From Rhizobacter sp. Root404 (GTDB taxonomy: Bacteria > Pseudomonadota > Gammaproteobacteria > Burkholderiales > Burkholderiaceae_C), in contig NZ_LMDS01000004.1 of NCBI RefSeq assembly GCF_001425865.1, positions 1,117,586 through 1,181,585 of the forward strand: a stretch of DNA of 64,000 nucleotides, read 5' to 3'. This document shows positions 1 through 7,988 of the stretch, one piece after another (within the stretch, counting starts at the first letter, position 1; every line of letters begins with the position of its first letter). The notes beneath the pieces are model-generated. The model saw nothing but the letters and a program-made list of their open reading frames with translations, had not been told where the DNA came from and made no database searches. The position numbers were made by a program, and so were the translations under genes.

Positions 1-207
1 CTCGACCACCAGTTTCATCAGCCACTGGCCGCCGACCGATTCGAGCAGCGGCGCGTGCGCGACGCCGCGCGGCGGCGCCCAGCCGGCCGAGACCGGCTGG
101 GTCGCGCCACATTCGACGAAGACCATCTTCTCCAGCCCGGCTTCGAGCTCGGCGCTGTTGGCGGCCCAGCCCGGGCCGATGCGGTACACGATCAGATTCT
201 TGAACAA
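1..207 (-). CDS. rdgC: Recombination-associated protein RdgC, 5' part only
   Basis: The first 69 codons of a minus-strand gene running off the left edge. The translation begins (M)FKNLIVYRIGPGW and continues with VECGATQPVSAGW and LLESVGGQW, which I recognise as the conserved N-terminus of RdgC. RdgC is a ring-shaped DNA-binding protein that modulates RecA filament formation. The start is TTG at 207, chosen because a GAGAGG ribosome-binding site lies seven bases upstream and the RdgC N-terminus begins exactly here. It is divergent from rpoH. The C-terminal part is outside the window, so integrity cannot be judged. Confidence 0.9.
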   Translation of the reverse strand, partial: MFKNLIVYRIGPGWAANSAELEAGLEKMVFVECGATQPVSAGWAPPRGVAHAPLLESVGGQWLMKLVVE

Positions 208-658
208 ACGGACCTCTCGTTGAAGGGGGAGGCGCGGCGGCGACGCCGGCGCGGGAGGCGCGATTGTCCTCGCAATCAATCCCGGTTCGTGGCGGCCGCG
301 GTGCTGGTCGCGGGGCCGGTGACCTGTGCCAGCCAGGGCTGGAGAGTGCACCACGTGGGCCAGGAAGCGGGGCAGCCGGGGCGCCGGCGCCGAACTGGCC
401 TGTGCCTTCACCTCCCGCTCGCAACTCGGAGGCTGTCATCGCGTCGAAGGAGTCGAATTCAGCCACGCCGTCATTCTGGCGACCGGGTCGCACGGAACGG
501 ACCGGAACTGAACCGATGCGGCAAGACTTCTCATCGGTGTCGCCGGACGACCAACCGCCGTCCGCAGCCGAAAATGTCAGTGACCACACACTTGGAGACC
601 CTCCTCGCACCGCGGTGTGACATCATGACCAGACGATCGTCGCGATAGCTGAAGCCGA
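208..658. other. Divergent intergenic region rdgC/rpoH
   Basis: About 450 bases between the rdgC start and the rpoH operator with no convincing gene; the open frames crossing it have no ribosome-binding site or recognisable family. One perfect dyad stands out: ACCGATG at 512-518 and CATCGGT at 532-538 separated by 13 bases, without a T-run. It may be a protein-binding site or a hairpin in a long rpoH leader. Nothing else was identified. Confidence 0.5.
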
Positions 659-685
659 TCAGCACTCCCGCCCCACGAGTGCTAA
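659..685 (+). promoter_or_regulatory. CIRCE operator (HrcA-binding inverted repeat)
   Basis: TCAGCACTC at 659-667, nine spacer bases, then GAGTGCTAA at 677-685. The CIRCE consensus is TTAGCACTC-N9-GAGTGCTAA, so this copy has the exact spacer and one mismatch in 18 positions. HrcA is the repressor that binds CIRCE, classically at groESL and dnaK. Here the only downstream gene is rpoH, whose GTG is 28 bases past the operator, so HrcA probably represses synthesis of the heat-shock sigma factor itself. hrcA is not in the window. Confidence 0.85.
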
Positions 686-688
686 TAT
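680..688 (+). promoter_or_regulatory. Candidate extended -10 promoter of rpoH
   Basis: TG at 680-681, one base, then TAATAT at 683-688, i.e. an extended -10 element. No good -35 hexamer was found 16-18 bases upstream, as is usual for extended -10 promoters. It overlaps the right arm of CIRCE, so HrcA binding would block polymerase. Predicted transcription start is near 695, leaving a leader of about 19 bases that contains the AAAGGAG ribosome-binding site at 701-707. Confidence 0.45.
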
Positions 689-713
689 TTGCGGAACTTG
701 AAAGGAGTTCGGC

Positions 714-1658
714 GTGTCTGATCTCTCTATGAACACTTCCACTGCCACTGCTGCTCTGACCGTCCGCGACCCGTGGGCCCTGGTGCCGTCGCTGGGCAAC
801 CTCGACGCCTACATCACGGCGGCGAACCGCGTTCCGTTGCTGACGCACGAGGAGGAAATCGCTTACGCGACCCGCCTGCGCGCCAGCGGCGACCTCGAAG
901 CGGCCGGAAAGCTGGTGCTCTCGCACCTTCGCTTGGTCGTCTCGATCTCGCGCAAGTACCTGGGCTACGGCCTGCCGCACGGCGACCTGATCCAGGAAGG
1001 CAACGTCGGGCTGATGAAGGCCGTCAAGCGCTTCGACCCGGACCAGGGCGTTCGCCTGGTCAGCTACGCGATGCACTGGATCAAGGCCGAGATTCACGAG
1101 TACATCCTGAAGAACTGGCGCATGGTCAAGGTCGCGACGACCAAGGCCCAGCGCAAGCTGTTCTTCAACCTGCGCTCGATGAAGCAGAGCCTGAAGGACG
1201 ACGCGCTCGATGTCGACACGCACCGCAACACGCTGACCCAGGGCGAGGTCGACACGCTCGCCCGCACGCTGAACGTCAAGCGCGAAGAGGTGCTGGAGAT
1301 GGAAACGCGCCTGTCCGGCGGCGACGTGGCGCTGGAGCCGCAGACCGACGACAGCGAGGACGCCAGCTTCGCGCCGATCGCCTATCTGGCCGACGAGGCC
1401 AGCGAGCCGACGCGCGTGCTCGAGGCGCGCAACCGCGACTGGCTGGCCGGCGATGGCATCGCCCTCGCGCTCGACGCACTCGACGCCCGCAGCCGCCGCA
1501 TCGTCGAGGAGCGCTGGCTGAAGGTCAATGACGACAGCTCGGGCGGCATGACGCTGCACGACCTGGCGGCGGAATACGGCGTCAGCGCCGAGCGGATCCG
1601 CCAGATCGAAGTCGCGGCGATGAAGAAGATGCGCAAGGCCCTGGCGGAAAACGTCTGA
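714..1658 (+). CDS. rpoH: RNA polymerase heat-shock sigma factor RpoH (sigma-32)
   Basis: A 314-residue sigma factor of normal RpoH length that directs core polymerase to heat-shock promoters. Region 2 is seen around residues 50-150 (DLIQEGNVGLMKAVKRFDP, VSYAMHWIKAEIHEY) and is followed by the RpoH box QRKLFFNLR, diagnostic for sigma-32 as against RpoD or RpoS. Region 4 with a helix-turn-helix lies at the C-terminus (LAAEYGVSAERIRQIE). GTG at 714 is chosen because AAAGGAG sits seven bases upstream; an in-frame ATG at 729 is the alternative. It is monocistronic, ending in a strong terminator, and preceded by a CIRCE operator. Confidence 0.97.
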   Translation: MSDLSMNTSTATAALTVRDPWALVPSLGNLDAYITAANRVPLLTHEEEIAYATRLRASGDLEAAGKLVLSHLRLVVSISRKYLGYGLPHGDLIQEGNVGLMKAVKRFDPDQGVRLVSYAMHWIKAEIHEYILKNWRMVKVATTKAQRKLFFNLRSMKQSLKDDALDVDTHRNTLTQGEVDTLARTLNVKREEVLEMETRLSGGDVALEPQTDDSEDASFAPIAYLADEASEPTRVLEARNRDWLAGDGIALALDALDARSRRIVEERWLKVNDDSSGGMTLHDLAAEYGVSAERIRQIEVAAMKKMRKALAENV

Positions 1659-1678
1659 CGCTTTAACGCCCCATGAAG

Positions 1679-1703
1679 AACGGCCCCGCGGGGCCGTTTT
1701 TTC
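1679..1703. terminator. Rho-independent terminator of rpoH
   Basis: A perfect nine-base-pair stem (AACGGCCCC at 1679-1687, GGGGCCGTT at 1690-1698) with a two-base loop, followed by TTTT. It lies 20 bases after the rpoH stop. The opposite strand also has TTCTT after the stem, so it may insulate the convergent sco gene as well. Confidence 0.9.
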
Positions 1704-1723
1704 TTGTCCAGGCGGATCGAACT

Positions 1724-2338
1724 TCAGCCCTGCGCGATCAGTGCCTTGACATCGGCGGTCAACCCTTCCGCGCCGGCGCCGTAGCGCTCGAACAGGCGCA
1801 CGTTGCCCTTGGCGTCGAGCACGAACGCACCGGCCGAGTGGTCCATCGTGTAGCTGCCCTCGGTCTTGCCGGGCACCTTCTCGAAATAGATCTTGAACTC
1901 CTTGGCCGCCGCCTTGGTCTGCTCCAGCGTGCCGCGCAGCGCGACGAAGCTCGGGTCGAAGCTGGCCATGTACGACTTCAAGATCTCCGGCGTGTCGCGC
2001 TCGGGGTCGATCGTGACGAACACCGCCTGCAGCTTGTCGCCGTCCGGGCCGAGCGCCTTCTTGACCTGCGCGAGCTCCGCCATTGTCGTGGGGCAGACGT
2101 CCGGGCACTGGGTGTAGCCGAAGAAGATCACCGTGACCTTGCCCTTGAAGTCGCCGAGCGTGCGCGGCTGGCCGTTGGCATCGGGCAGCGCCAGCGTCTT
2201 CGCGTAGTCGACGCCGGTGATGTCGGCGCCCTTGAACTGTGGCGCCGGCGGCTTGCCGAGCCCGAGCTTGTCGCAGCCGGTGAGAGCCACCACGCCGATG
2301 GCGGAGACGAGCAGGACGGATCGACGCAGGTGATTCAC
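1724..2338 (-). CDS. Sco1/SenC copper chaperone lipoprotein
   Basis: A 204-residue Sco-family protein that delivers copper to the CuA site of oxidase subunit II and acts as a thiol reductase in the periplasm. A short hydrophobic leader ends in a lipobox with Cys22 (VVALTGC). The thioredoxin-like fold carries the copper-binding CPDVC pair (Cys78, Cys82) and the third ligand His167 (TMDHS). The GTG at 2338 overlaps the ctaB stop (GTGA), indicating translational coupling. It is the last gene of the assembly block and ends just before the bidirectional terminator shared with rpoH. Confidence 0.93.
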   Translation of the reverse strand: MNHLRRSVLLVSAIGVVALTGCDKLGLGKPPAPQFKGADITGVDYAKTLALPDANGQPRTLGDFKGKVTVIFFGYTQCPDVCPTTMAELAQVKKALGPDGDKLQAVFVTIDPERDTPEILKSYMASFDPSFVALRGTLEQTKAAAKEFKIYFEKVPGKTEGSYTMDHSAGAFVLDAKGNVRLFERYGAGAEGLTADVKALIAQG

Positions 2339-3258
2339 AGCAGCGGCCTCAGGTAGTGATCGACGAGCAAGGCCGCGAACAGCAGCGACAGGTAGACGAT
2401 GGAAAAGCGGAAGGTCTTGCGCGCGAGCGCGTCGGAATAGTCGCGCCACAGCTTGAAGGCGTAGCCGACGAAGCCGGCATTCAGCAGCAGCGCGGCCACG
2501 AGGTAGATCACGCCACTCATGCCCTGGATGAACGGCAGCAGCGTGCCGGCGAACAGCACCAGCGTGTACAGGAACACCTGCAACCGCGTGAACTCGGCGC
2601 CGTGCGTGACCGGCAACATCGGCAGGCCGCTCTTGCGGTAGTCCTCGACGCGGTAGAGCGCCAGCGCCCAGAAGTGCGGCGGCGTCCACAGGAAGATGAT
2701 CAGGCACATGATCAGCGCCTCGGGCCCCACGTCGCCGCGGATCGCGGCCCAGCCGAGCACCGGCGGCATCGCGCCCGAGGCGCCGCCGATCACGATGTTC
2801 TGCGGCGTCATCGGCTTGAGCAGCACGGTGTACACGACCGCGTAGCCGACGAAGGTGGCGAAGGTCAGCCACATCGTCAGCGGGTTGACCCAGAAGTACA
2901 GCAGCGCGCTGCCGGCCGCGCACAGCAGCGCCGAGAACGTGAGCGTCTGCGTGTTGGTGAGCTGGCCCCGCGCGGTCGGCCGCCACGCGGTGCGCGCCAT
3001 GCGTGAATCGATGCGCTGCTCGACCAGGCAGTTGAACGCGGCAGCCGCGGCGGCAACGAGCCAGATACCGGCGGTGGCGGCGAGCGCCAGCGTCAGGTCC
3101 GGCAGGCCCGGCACGGCCATCAGCATGCCGATGACGGCGCAGAACACGATCAGCTGCACCACGCGCGGCTTGGTCAGCGCATAGAACTGGCGCGCGCGGG
3201 ACGGCAGCGAGGTGGCGCCGACGGGTGCGGCGGGAGAAGGGGCGACGGTATCGGTCAT
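2335..3258 (-). CDS. ctaB: Protoheme IX farnesyltransferase (heme O synthase)
   Basis: A 307-residue UbiA-superfamily membrane prenyltransferase that attaches a farnesyl group to heme B, giving heme O, the first step to heme A for the aa3 oxidase. Seen are the N-terminal LTKPRVVQL motif, the first Asp-rich region ([19 protein letters not shown]), and several hydrophobic segments. It starts with ATG at 3258, 21 bases after the ctaA stop, and its stop overlaps the sco start. Also called cyoE/COX10; ctaB fits the locus. Confidence 0.96.
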   Translation of the reverse strand: MTDTVAPSPAAPVGATSLPSRARQFYALTKPRVVQLIVFCAVIGMLMAVPGLPDLTLALAATAGIWLVAAAAAAFNCLVEQRIDSRMARTAWRPTARGQLTNTQTLTFSALLCAAGSALLYFWVNPLTMWLTFATFVGYAVVYTVLLKPMTPQNIVIGGASGAMPPVLGWAAIRGDVGPEALIMCLIIFLWTPPHFWALALYRVEDYRKSGLPMLPVTHGAEFTRLQVFLYTLVLFAGTLLPFIQGMSGVIYLVAALLLNAGFVGYAFKLWRDYSDALARKTFRFSIVYLSLLFAALLVDHYLRPLL

Positions 3259-3279
3259 GGGCGGTGCGAGGGGCGCATT

Positions 3280-4437
3280 TTACGGAGCCGGCCGCAGCGG
3301 GCGATGGCGCAGACCCTGCGACGCGCGTGCCGGGCCCGACTGTCGGGTTCGCGTCAACAGCATCGAGAACATCACGACGCCCGCCGCGGCGCCGGCCGTG
3401 TGGCCGACCGCACCCAGCAGCGGCCAGCCGAGCAACACGTTGCTGAGGCCGGTCGCGAGCTGCCAGACCGCGACTGCGGCCACGCCGCGGGCCCAGCGAC
3501 GCAGCGCGGGGTCGCCGGTCGCCTGCAGCGCCGACGCGAACCCCGCGAGCGCCGCCAGCACCACATAGGCGCCGAGACGGTGGACGTAGTGGATGGCGGT
3601 CAGCGCCTCGAACGACAGCGCGCCCCCGTCGCGCCCCTCGCCGAGTTCGCGCAGCAGCGCGAAACCATGCGCAAAGTCCATCGGCGGCCACCAGGTGCCC
3701 TGGCAGGTCGGGAAGTCGCGGCAGGCGAGCACCGCATAGTTGGTGCTGACCCAGCCGCCGAGCGCGATCTGGAGCGCGCCGAGCACCGCGATCGCGATCG
3801 CGGCAGCGCGCAAGCGGGGCGACAGAGACAGCGGCACGGGCTTGTAGCCTTCCTTCTGCACGGCCAGCAGCACCAGCAGCGTCAATCCGCCGAGCAGGTG
3901 CGCGGTGACGATGGCCGGATAGAGCTTCATCGTCACGGTGAGCGCGCCGAACGCGCCTTGCACGCAGACCCAGACCAGCGTTGCGGTCGCCCACCACGGC
4001 GAGATAGGCAGCGCCTTGCGCCGTGCGGCAACCCAGCCGAGGATGGCGAGCAGCGTGATCAGCGCACCGACGCCGGTCGCGAGGTAGCGGTGGATCATCT
4101 CGATCCACGCCTTGCCGTGAGTGACCGGGCCGGTCGGCAAGGCCGTCTGCGCCGCGTGGATCTCGGCGTGCGCGCCGAGCGGGCTGGCGCTCGCATAGCA
4201 GCCCGGCCAGTCCGGGCAGCCCAGGCCGGAATCGGTCAGCCGCGTGAAGGCGCCGAACAGCACCAGGTCGAAGGTGAGGAACAGCGTCAGCACGGTCAGC
4301 GCCTGCAGTCGTGCCGCGACGAGGCCCTGCCCGCTCGCGCGCCGCCAGACCCACGCGAACGGCAGCAGCGCCAGCAACGCGCCGAACGCGATGATCGCGA
4401 GCAGCGGGCCCAAATCGTAAGGTGCCGGGGAGGCCAT
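3280..4437 (-). CDS. ctaA: Heme A synthase, COX15/CtaA family
   Basis: A 385-residue multi-pass membrane protein that oxidises heme O to heme A. Characteristic features are FTRLTDSGLGCPDWPGCY near residue 60, the histidine-containing HRYLATGVG segment, HLLGGLTLL, and a second half repeating the pattern with HRLGAYVVL, matching the twofold repeated COX15 architecture with four histidine heme ligands. The chosen ATG at 4437 gives the family start MASPAPYDLG; the longer open frame has no ribosome-binding site and runs into the upstream gene. Five bases follow the preceding stop, so it is in the operon. Confidence 0.95.
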   Translation of the reverse strand: MASPAPYDLGPLLAIIAFGALLALLPFAWVWRRASGQGLVAARLQALTVLTLFLTFDLVLFGAFTRLTDSGLGCPDWPGCYASASPLGAHAEIHAAQTALPTGPVTHGKAWIEMIHRYLATGVGALITLLAILGWVAARRKALPISPWWATATLVWVCVQGAFGALTVTMKLYPAIVTAHLLGGLTLLVLLAVQKEGYKPVPLSLSPRLRAAAIAIAVLGALQIALGGWVSTNYAVLACRDFPTCQGTWWPPMDFAHGFALLRELGEGRDGGALSFEALTAIHYVHRLGAYVVLAALAGFASALQATGDPALRRWARGVAAVAVWQLATGLSNVLLGWPLLGAVGHTAGAAAGVVMFSMLLTRTRQSGPARASQGLRHRPLRPAP

Positions 4438-4442
4438 GTCCT

Positions 4443-5120
4443 TCAGCGCCCTGCCTTGTCCCAGCCGGCGGAGGCGCGGAGCAGCTTGACGACGTCGGAC
4501 TTGAGCTTCGCGGGCTCGGCGTCCGGAGGCGCCCGCATCATCCAGTTGCCGAGCGGGTCGACGATGTAGAGATGGTCCTCGAGCGCCCGCCCCGCCGCCG
4601 GCTCGAACCAGGCCGCGAGCGCGGGGCGCGGCACGCGCAGCACGGTCGCGTCGGTGTTGGTCGTCACGCCGGCCAAGGTTTCGGGGCGAGGCGTGGCGCC
4701 GTCGGTGATGAGCCACAGCTTGTCGACCCGGTCGGCGTCGCGGCCGAGCGTCTCGCGCAGCTGGCGCTGCAGCCACAGGTGCTTCTCGCAGGCCGCGTCG
4801 CAGGCCGCGTTGGAGACCACGACCAGCAGCCACTGCCCCTTCAGGCTCTCGGGGCCCACTGCCCGGCCTTGCAGATCGGTCAACGGCAGCGTCCCCGGCA
4901 ACGGGCGCTGCGGCTGGATCAGCTCGCTGTAGTTGGTGCGCCCCTCCGGCCGGATCACGAAGTAGGTGAGGTACGACGCGATCACCGGCGCGGCGCAGAT
5001 GGCCAGCACCAGCAGCATCTTCAGGCGGCCGCTCTTCGTGCGACGGGTCGCGTCGCTGTCGAGCGCCGGAGCGGCCATCGAATGGACGGTGAAGCTCAGC
5101 GGCGAATCACGCTCGGGCAT
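4443..5120 (-). CDS. Sco/thioredoxin-like membrane protein of the oxidase locus
   Basis: A 225-residue membrane-anchored protein with one transmembrane helix (about residues 35-55, LLVLAICAAPVIASYLTYFV) and a periplasmic thioredoxin-like domain. It has a CDAAC pair in SNAACDAACEK at the place where Sco proteins carry CxxxC, but I see no clear Sco-type third histidine ligand, so copper binding is uncertain. The start at 5120 is favoured by GGAGG six bases upstream; it then overlaps surf1 by 14 bases. A longer start at 5162 is possible. The family is conserved between SURF1 and CtaA genes in betaproteobacteria; the function is inferred as oxidase assembly. Confidence 0.8.
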   Translation of the reverse strand: MPERDSPLSFTVHSMAAPALDSDATRRTKSGRLKMLLVLAICAAPVIASYLTYFVIRPEGRTNYSELIQPQRPLPGTLPLTDLQGRAVGPESLKGQWLLVVVSNAACDAACEKHLWLQRQLRETLGRDADRVDKLWLITDGATPRPETLAGVTTNTDATVLRVPRPALAAWFEPAAGRALEDHLYIVDPLGNWMMRAPPDAEPAKLKSDVVKLLRASAGWDKAGR

Positions 5121-5853
5121 CGTGCCTCCGGAGCCGGGGGCGGACGAGTTGGAACCAGACATACAGACCTGCCATCAGCGCACCCAGCGCGAACCACTGG
5201 AACGCGTAGCCGTAGTGCTTTTGAACATCCACCGCGGGTCGCGGCCATTGGCGCAGCAGGCCGTCGCCTGCCGTGCTCGGGGAATCGTCCTGCAGCACCG
5301 ACAGGGGTGCCAGCGGCAGGCCGGTTTCGCGCGTGAACTCGCCGAGGTCGAGATTTTGCCGGATCAGCCCGGTCGCCGACGGTGCGAACTCGTACAGCCG
5401 CGCCGGCGGCGGGGCGATGTGGCCCTCCACGTCGACCGGCCCGGCGGGTGTCGCGACCCGCGGCAGCAGCGTGCGGTCGCGCAGGTCGCGGGGCACGAAG
5501 CCACGCTGCACCAGCACCACCTCCGGCCGGCCCTCGAGTTGCAGCGGCGTGACGAGGTAGAAGCCGACGCGCGCGTTCATCTGCCGGTTGTCGAGGAAGA
5601 CGTTGCGCTCCGGCAGCCAGCGGCCGCGCAGGTGCACCGGCCGGTAGTGCTGCGCCTCGACCAGGTCGGCGCTGCGGGGCAGTTCGGCCGCCCCCAGCGG
5701 GCTCAGCCGGGCGCGCGAGTCCAGCGCGTCCTGCAGCGCGATCTTCTGCGCGGCGCGCCGGAGTTGCCAGGCGCCCAGGTTGGCGGTGACCGCCACGCCG
5801 ATCAGCGTCGCGACCAGCACGACCGCGGCACGGCCTTTCCCGCTCAGCGCCAT
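5107..5853 (-). CDS. SURF1 family cytochrome oxidase assembly protein
   Basis: A 248-residue SURF1 homologue with an N-terminal transmembrane helix (VVLVATLIGVAVTANLGAW) followed directly by QLRRAAQK, and a second helix near the C-terminus (GYAFQWFALGALMAGLYVWF). SURF1 proteins help insert or present heme A to subunit I. The motif RGWLPERN-like RGRWLPERNVFLDNRQ and the HYGYAFQWF sequence are typical. ATG at 5853 begins the conserved N-terminus. The gene is divergent from the small plus-strand gene at 5884 and lies downstream of a strong terminator, so it probably starts its own transcript with the genes to its left. Confidence 0.93.
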   Translation of the reverse strand: MALSGKGRAAVVLVATLIGVAVTANLGAWQLRRAAQKIALQDALDSRARLSPLGAAELPRSADLVEAQHYRPVHLRGRWLPERNVFLDNRQMNARVGFYLVTPLQLEGRPEVVLVQRGFVPRDLRDRTLLPRVATPAGPVDVEGHIAPPPARLYEFAPSATGLIRQNLDLGEFTRETGLPLAPLSVLQDDSPSTAGDGLLRQWPRPAVDVQKHYGYAFQWFALGALMAGLYVWFQLVRPRLRRHDARA

Positions 5854-5883
5854 CGGCGACCTCGCGGCGGATAATCGGTGCGC

Positions 5884-6105
5884 ATGAAGTACCTCATCGC
5901 GTTCGCCTTCGTCGGCATCCTCGGCGCACTCGCCATGGCGGGCGTGTTCATGCTGCGTGACGGTCGCGACGGCAAGCCGAAGACCGGCAACATGATGCGG
6001 GCGCTGGCGCTGCGGGTCGGGTTGTCGGTGCTGTTGTTCGCATGCGTGCTGTTCAGCTGGTGGGCCGGCTGGATCCATCCGACCGGGATCCCGCTCGGCA
6101 AGTAG
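5884..6105 (+). CDS. Twin-transmembrane protein, DUF2909 family
   Basis: A 73-residue protein of two hydrophobic helices (residues 2-22 and about 43-62) joined by a short charged loop RDGRDGKPKTG. This matches the small DUF2909 twin-transmembrane proteins found beside oxidase genes in betaproteobacteria; the role is unknown. It is the only gene on the plus strand inside the oxidase locus, divergent from surf1 and convergent with ctaE. A GATAAT hexamer at 5870-5875 lies just eight bases before the ATG and no Shine-Dalgarno is present, so the mRNA may be leaderless. Confidence 0.85.
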   Translation: MKYLIAFAFVGILGALAMAGVFMLRDGRDGKPKTGNMMRALALRVGLSVLLFACVLFSWWAGWIHPTGIPLGK

Positions 6106-6114
6106 TCATCGACC

Positions 6115-6145
6115 CAAAAACAAACGCCGCGTTCAGCGGCGTTTG
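6115..6145. terminator. Terminator between ctaE and the twin-transmembrane gene
   Basis: A perfect ten-base-pair stem (CAAACGCCGC at 6121-6130, GCGGCGTTTG at 6136-6145) with loop GTTCA. On the minus strand the stem is followed by TTTTT (complement of 6116-6120), making a strong terminator for ctaE and splitting the oxidase locus into a structural half and a heme/assembly half. On the plus strand the trailing TCTTG is weaker. Confidence 0.9.
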
Positions 6146-6166
6146 TCTTGTTGGCGGCTCGAAGCG

Positions 6167-7051
6167 TCAGAGCCAGTAGACGACGATGTACAGGCCGAGC
6201 CACACCACGTCGACGAAGTGCCAGTACCAGGCGGCGCCTTCGAAGCCGAAGTGGCGCTGCGGCGTGAAGTGGCCCTTCATCAGGCGAATTGTGATGAACA
6301 GCAGCATCAGCATGCCCACGAACACGTGGAAGCCGTGGAAACCGGTCAGCATGAAGAAGGTCGAGCCATAGGCGCCCGACGACAGCTTCAGGTTGAGCTC
6401 GGTGTACGCGTGGTGGTATTCGTAGATCTGGAAGCCGAGGAAGGTGACGCCCAGCAGCACCGTGCACCACATCCAGAAGATCGTCTTCGCGCGATGACCA
6501 GCGACCAGCGCATGGTGCGCGATCGTCAGCGTCACGCCCGAGGTCAGCAGCAGCAGCGTGTTGATCGTCGGGATCGGCCAGGGGCCCATCGTCGTGAACG
6601 GGTCGACGATGTTGGCCGGCGAGCCGGTCATGCCGGCGCCCGAACTCGGCCAGATCGCGCGGAAATCGGGCCACAGCACGGCGTTTTCGAGGCTGCCGAG
6701 GTTCGGCAACGCATGCAGGCGGGTCCAGTAGAGCGCACCGAAGAACGCGCCGAAGAACATCACCTCCGAAAAGATGAACCAGCTCATGCTCCAGCGGAAC
6801 GAGACGTCGATCCGGTCGCTGTACAGGCCGCTCTCGCTTTCGCCGATCGCGGTGCGGAACCAGCCCTGGAGCACGAACGCCCAGATGGCGAAGCCGGCCA
6901 GCAGCACCCACATCGCCCAGCCGTGCCCGTTGATCCACTGGCCGGCGCCGAAGATGACCAGCAGGAGGCCGAACGACGCCTGCACCGGAAAGTGCGAAGG
7001 CGCGGGGACGAAGTAGTAAGGCGTCTTGCCGTGGGTAGTCGCTGCCGACAT
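6167..7051 (-). CDS. ctaE: Cytochrome c oxidase subunit III
   Basis: A 294-residue subunit III of the aa3-type heme-copper oxidase, a seven-helix membrane protein next to subunit I that has no redox centre. Recognisable are the N-terminal YYFVPAPSHFPV, the glutamate-containing SEVMFFGAFFGALYW, and the C-terminal FHGFHVFVGMLML and GAAWYWHFVDVVWL segments. ATG at 7051 has GGAG upstream (CAGGAGAAAACATG). It ends before a strong terminator. Confidence 0.97.
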   Translation of the reverse strand: MSAATTHGKTPYYFVPAPSHFPVQASFGLLLVIFGAGQWINGHGWAMWVLLAGFAIWAFVLQGWFRTAIGESESGLYSDRIDVSFRWSMSWFIFSEVMFFGAFFGALYWTRLHALPNLGSLENAVLWPDFRAIWPSSGAGMTGSPANIVDPFTTMGPWPIPTINTLLLLTSGVTLTIAHHALVAGHRAKTIFWMWCTVLLGVTFLGFQIYEYHHAYTELNLKLSSGAYGSTFFMLTGFHGFHVFVGMLMLLFITIRLMKGHFTPQRHFGFEGAAWYWHFVDVVWLGLYIVVYWL

Positions 7052-7091
7052 GTTTTCTCCTGGATTCCCGATGTTCGAATTTGGTTGGTAG

Positions 7092-7322
7092 CTACTTGGC
7101 CGCGCCGCTCGCGAGCACCCAATTCACCAGCAGCAGCAAGGCCGCGATGAACAGGGCCGCACCGATCACGCCGGCGATCACGAGGTGAACCGGGTTGAGC
7201 TGGTTCAGGTCATTCTCGTAGTCCGCGCCCTTGCGCACGCCGAAGAACGACCACGCGACAGCCTTCATCGTCTGCATGAACGAGCCCTTGCGGCGCACCG
7301 CATCCTTCAGCTCGCCGCTCAT
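7092..7322 (-). CDS. Small membrane protein, DUF2970 family
   Basis: A 76-residue protein with a soluble N-terminal half containing AVAWSFFGVRKGADYE and a C-terminal transmembrane helix (about residues 46-68). This is the DUF2970 family, typically encoded between ctaG and ctaE in betaproteobacteria; the function is not known, an oxidase assembly role being a guess from context. Its ATG at 7322 overlaps the ctaG stop (ATGA). Confidence 0.88.
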   Translation of the reverse strand: MSGELKDAVRRKGSFMQTMKAVAWSFFGVRKGADYENDLNQLNPVHLVIAGVIGAALFIAALLLLVNWVLASGAAK

Positions 7323-7966
7323 GACCGCGGCCCCGCGGGCGCGGCGACTGTCGCCGCGGCAGACCGACCGGCCGGCTCGGCCGGAACCCGGCCGCCGACC
7401 TCGAAGAAGGTGTACGACAGCGTGATCGTGCGCACGTCCTTCGACAGCTTCGGGTCGATCACGAACACGACCGGCCACTTCTTCTCTTCGCCCGGCTTCA
7501 GCGTGTACTGGTTGAAGCAGAAGCACTCGAGCTTGTTGAAGTACGGCATCGCCTGCATCGGCGCGTAGCTCGGGATCGCCTGCGCCGCCATCGTGCGGTT
7601 CTGGACGTTGCGGAACGTGTACATCACGGTCGTCAGCTCGCCCGGGTGGACATCCACCGAGCGCTTCTCGGGTGCGAACTCCCACGGACCGCGTGCGTTG
7701 GCGTCGAACTCGATCGTGATCGTGCGGCTCTTGTCGACCTGGGTGTTGGCGCCGCTGTAATCCGCGCGCTTGCCGCCCTGCACGTCGATCTCGGCCAGCG
7801 ACAGCACGTTGATGCCGAGCGCGGTGCAGATCGTGTTGTAGATCGGCACCAGCGCGTAGCCGAAGCCGGCCATCACCGCCGCGACGACGACCAGCTTGCC
7901 GAGCATGCGCCGGTTGTCGCGGCGCAGCGCGGCGTCGGCGGGTCGTGAAGTGTCGGCGTCGGACAT
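7319..7966 (-). CDS. ctaG: Cytochrome c oxidase copper-assembly protein CtaG (Cox11)
   Basis: A 215-residue CtaG/Cox11 protein that inserts CuB into subunit I. It has a short cytoplasmic N-terminus, one transmembrane helix (LGKLVVVAAVMAGFGYALVPIYN) and a periplasmic immunoglobulin-like domain with the copper-binding CFCF motif in LECFCFNQYTL. ATG at 7966 is preferred over an upstream in-frame TTG at 7972. The C-terminal 25 residues are Ala/Pro-rich beyond the conserved domain. The stop overlaps the DUF2970 start. Confidence 0.95.
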   Translation of the reverse strand: MSDADTSRPADAALRRDNRRMLGKLVVVAAVMAGFGYALVPIYNTICTALGINVLSLAEIDVQGGKRADYSGANTQVDKSRTITIEFDANARGPWEFAPEKRSVDVHPGELTTVMYTFRNVQNRTMAAQAIPSYAPMQAMPYFNKLECFCFNQYTLKPGEEKKWPVVFVIDPKLSKDVRTITLSYTFFEVGGRVPAEPAGRSAAATVAAPAGPRS

Positions 7967-7988
7967 GGTCAACGGGCAGCGAACGCGC

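Noticed and set aside
55..648. Plus-strand frame of 197 codons over rdgC and the spacer
   Set aside because: Arg-rich, overlaps the conserved RdgC N-terminus in antisense and has no start signal.
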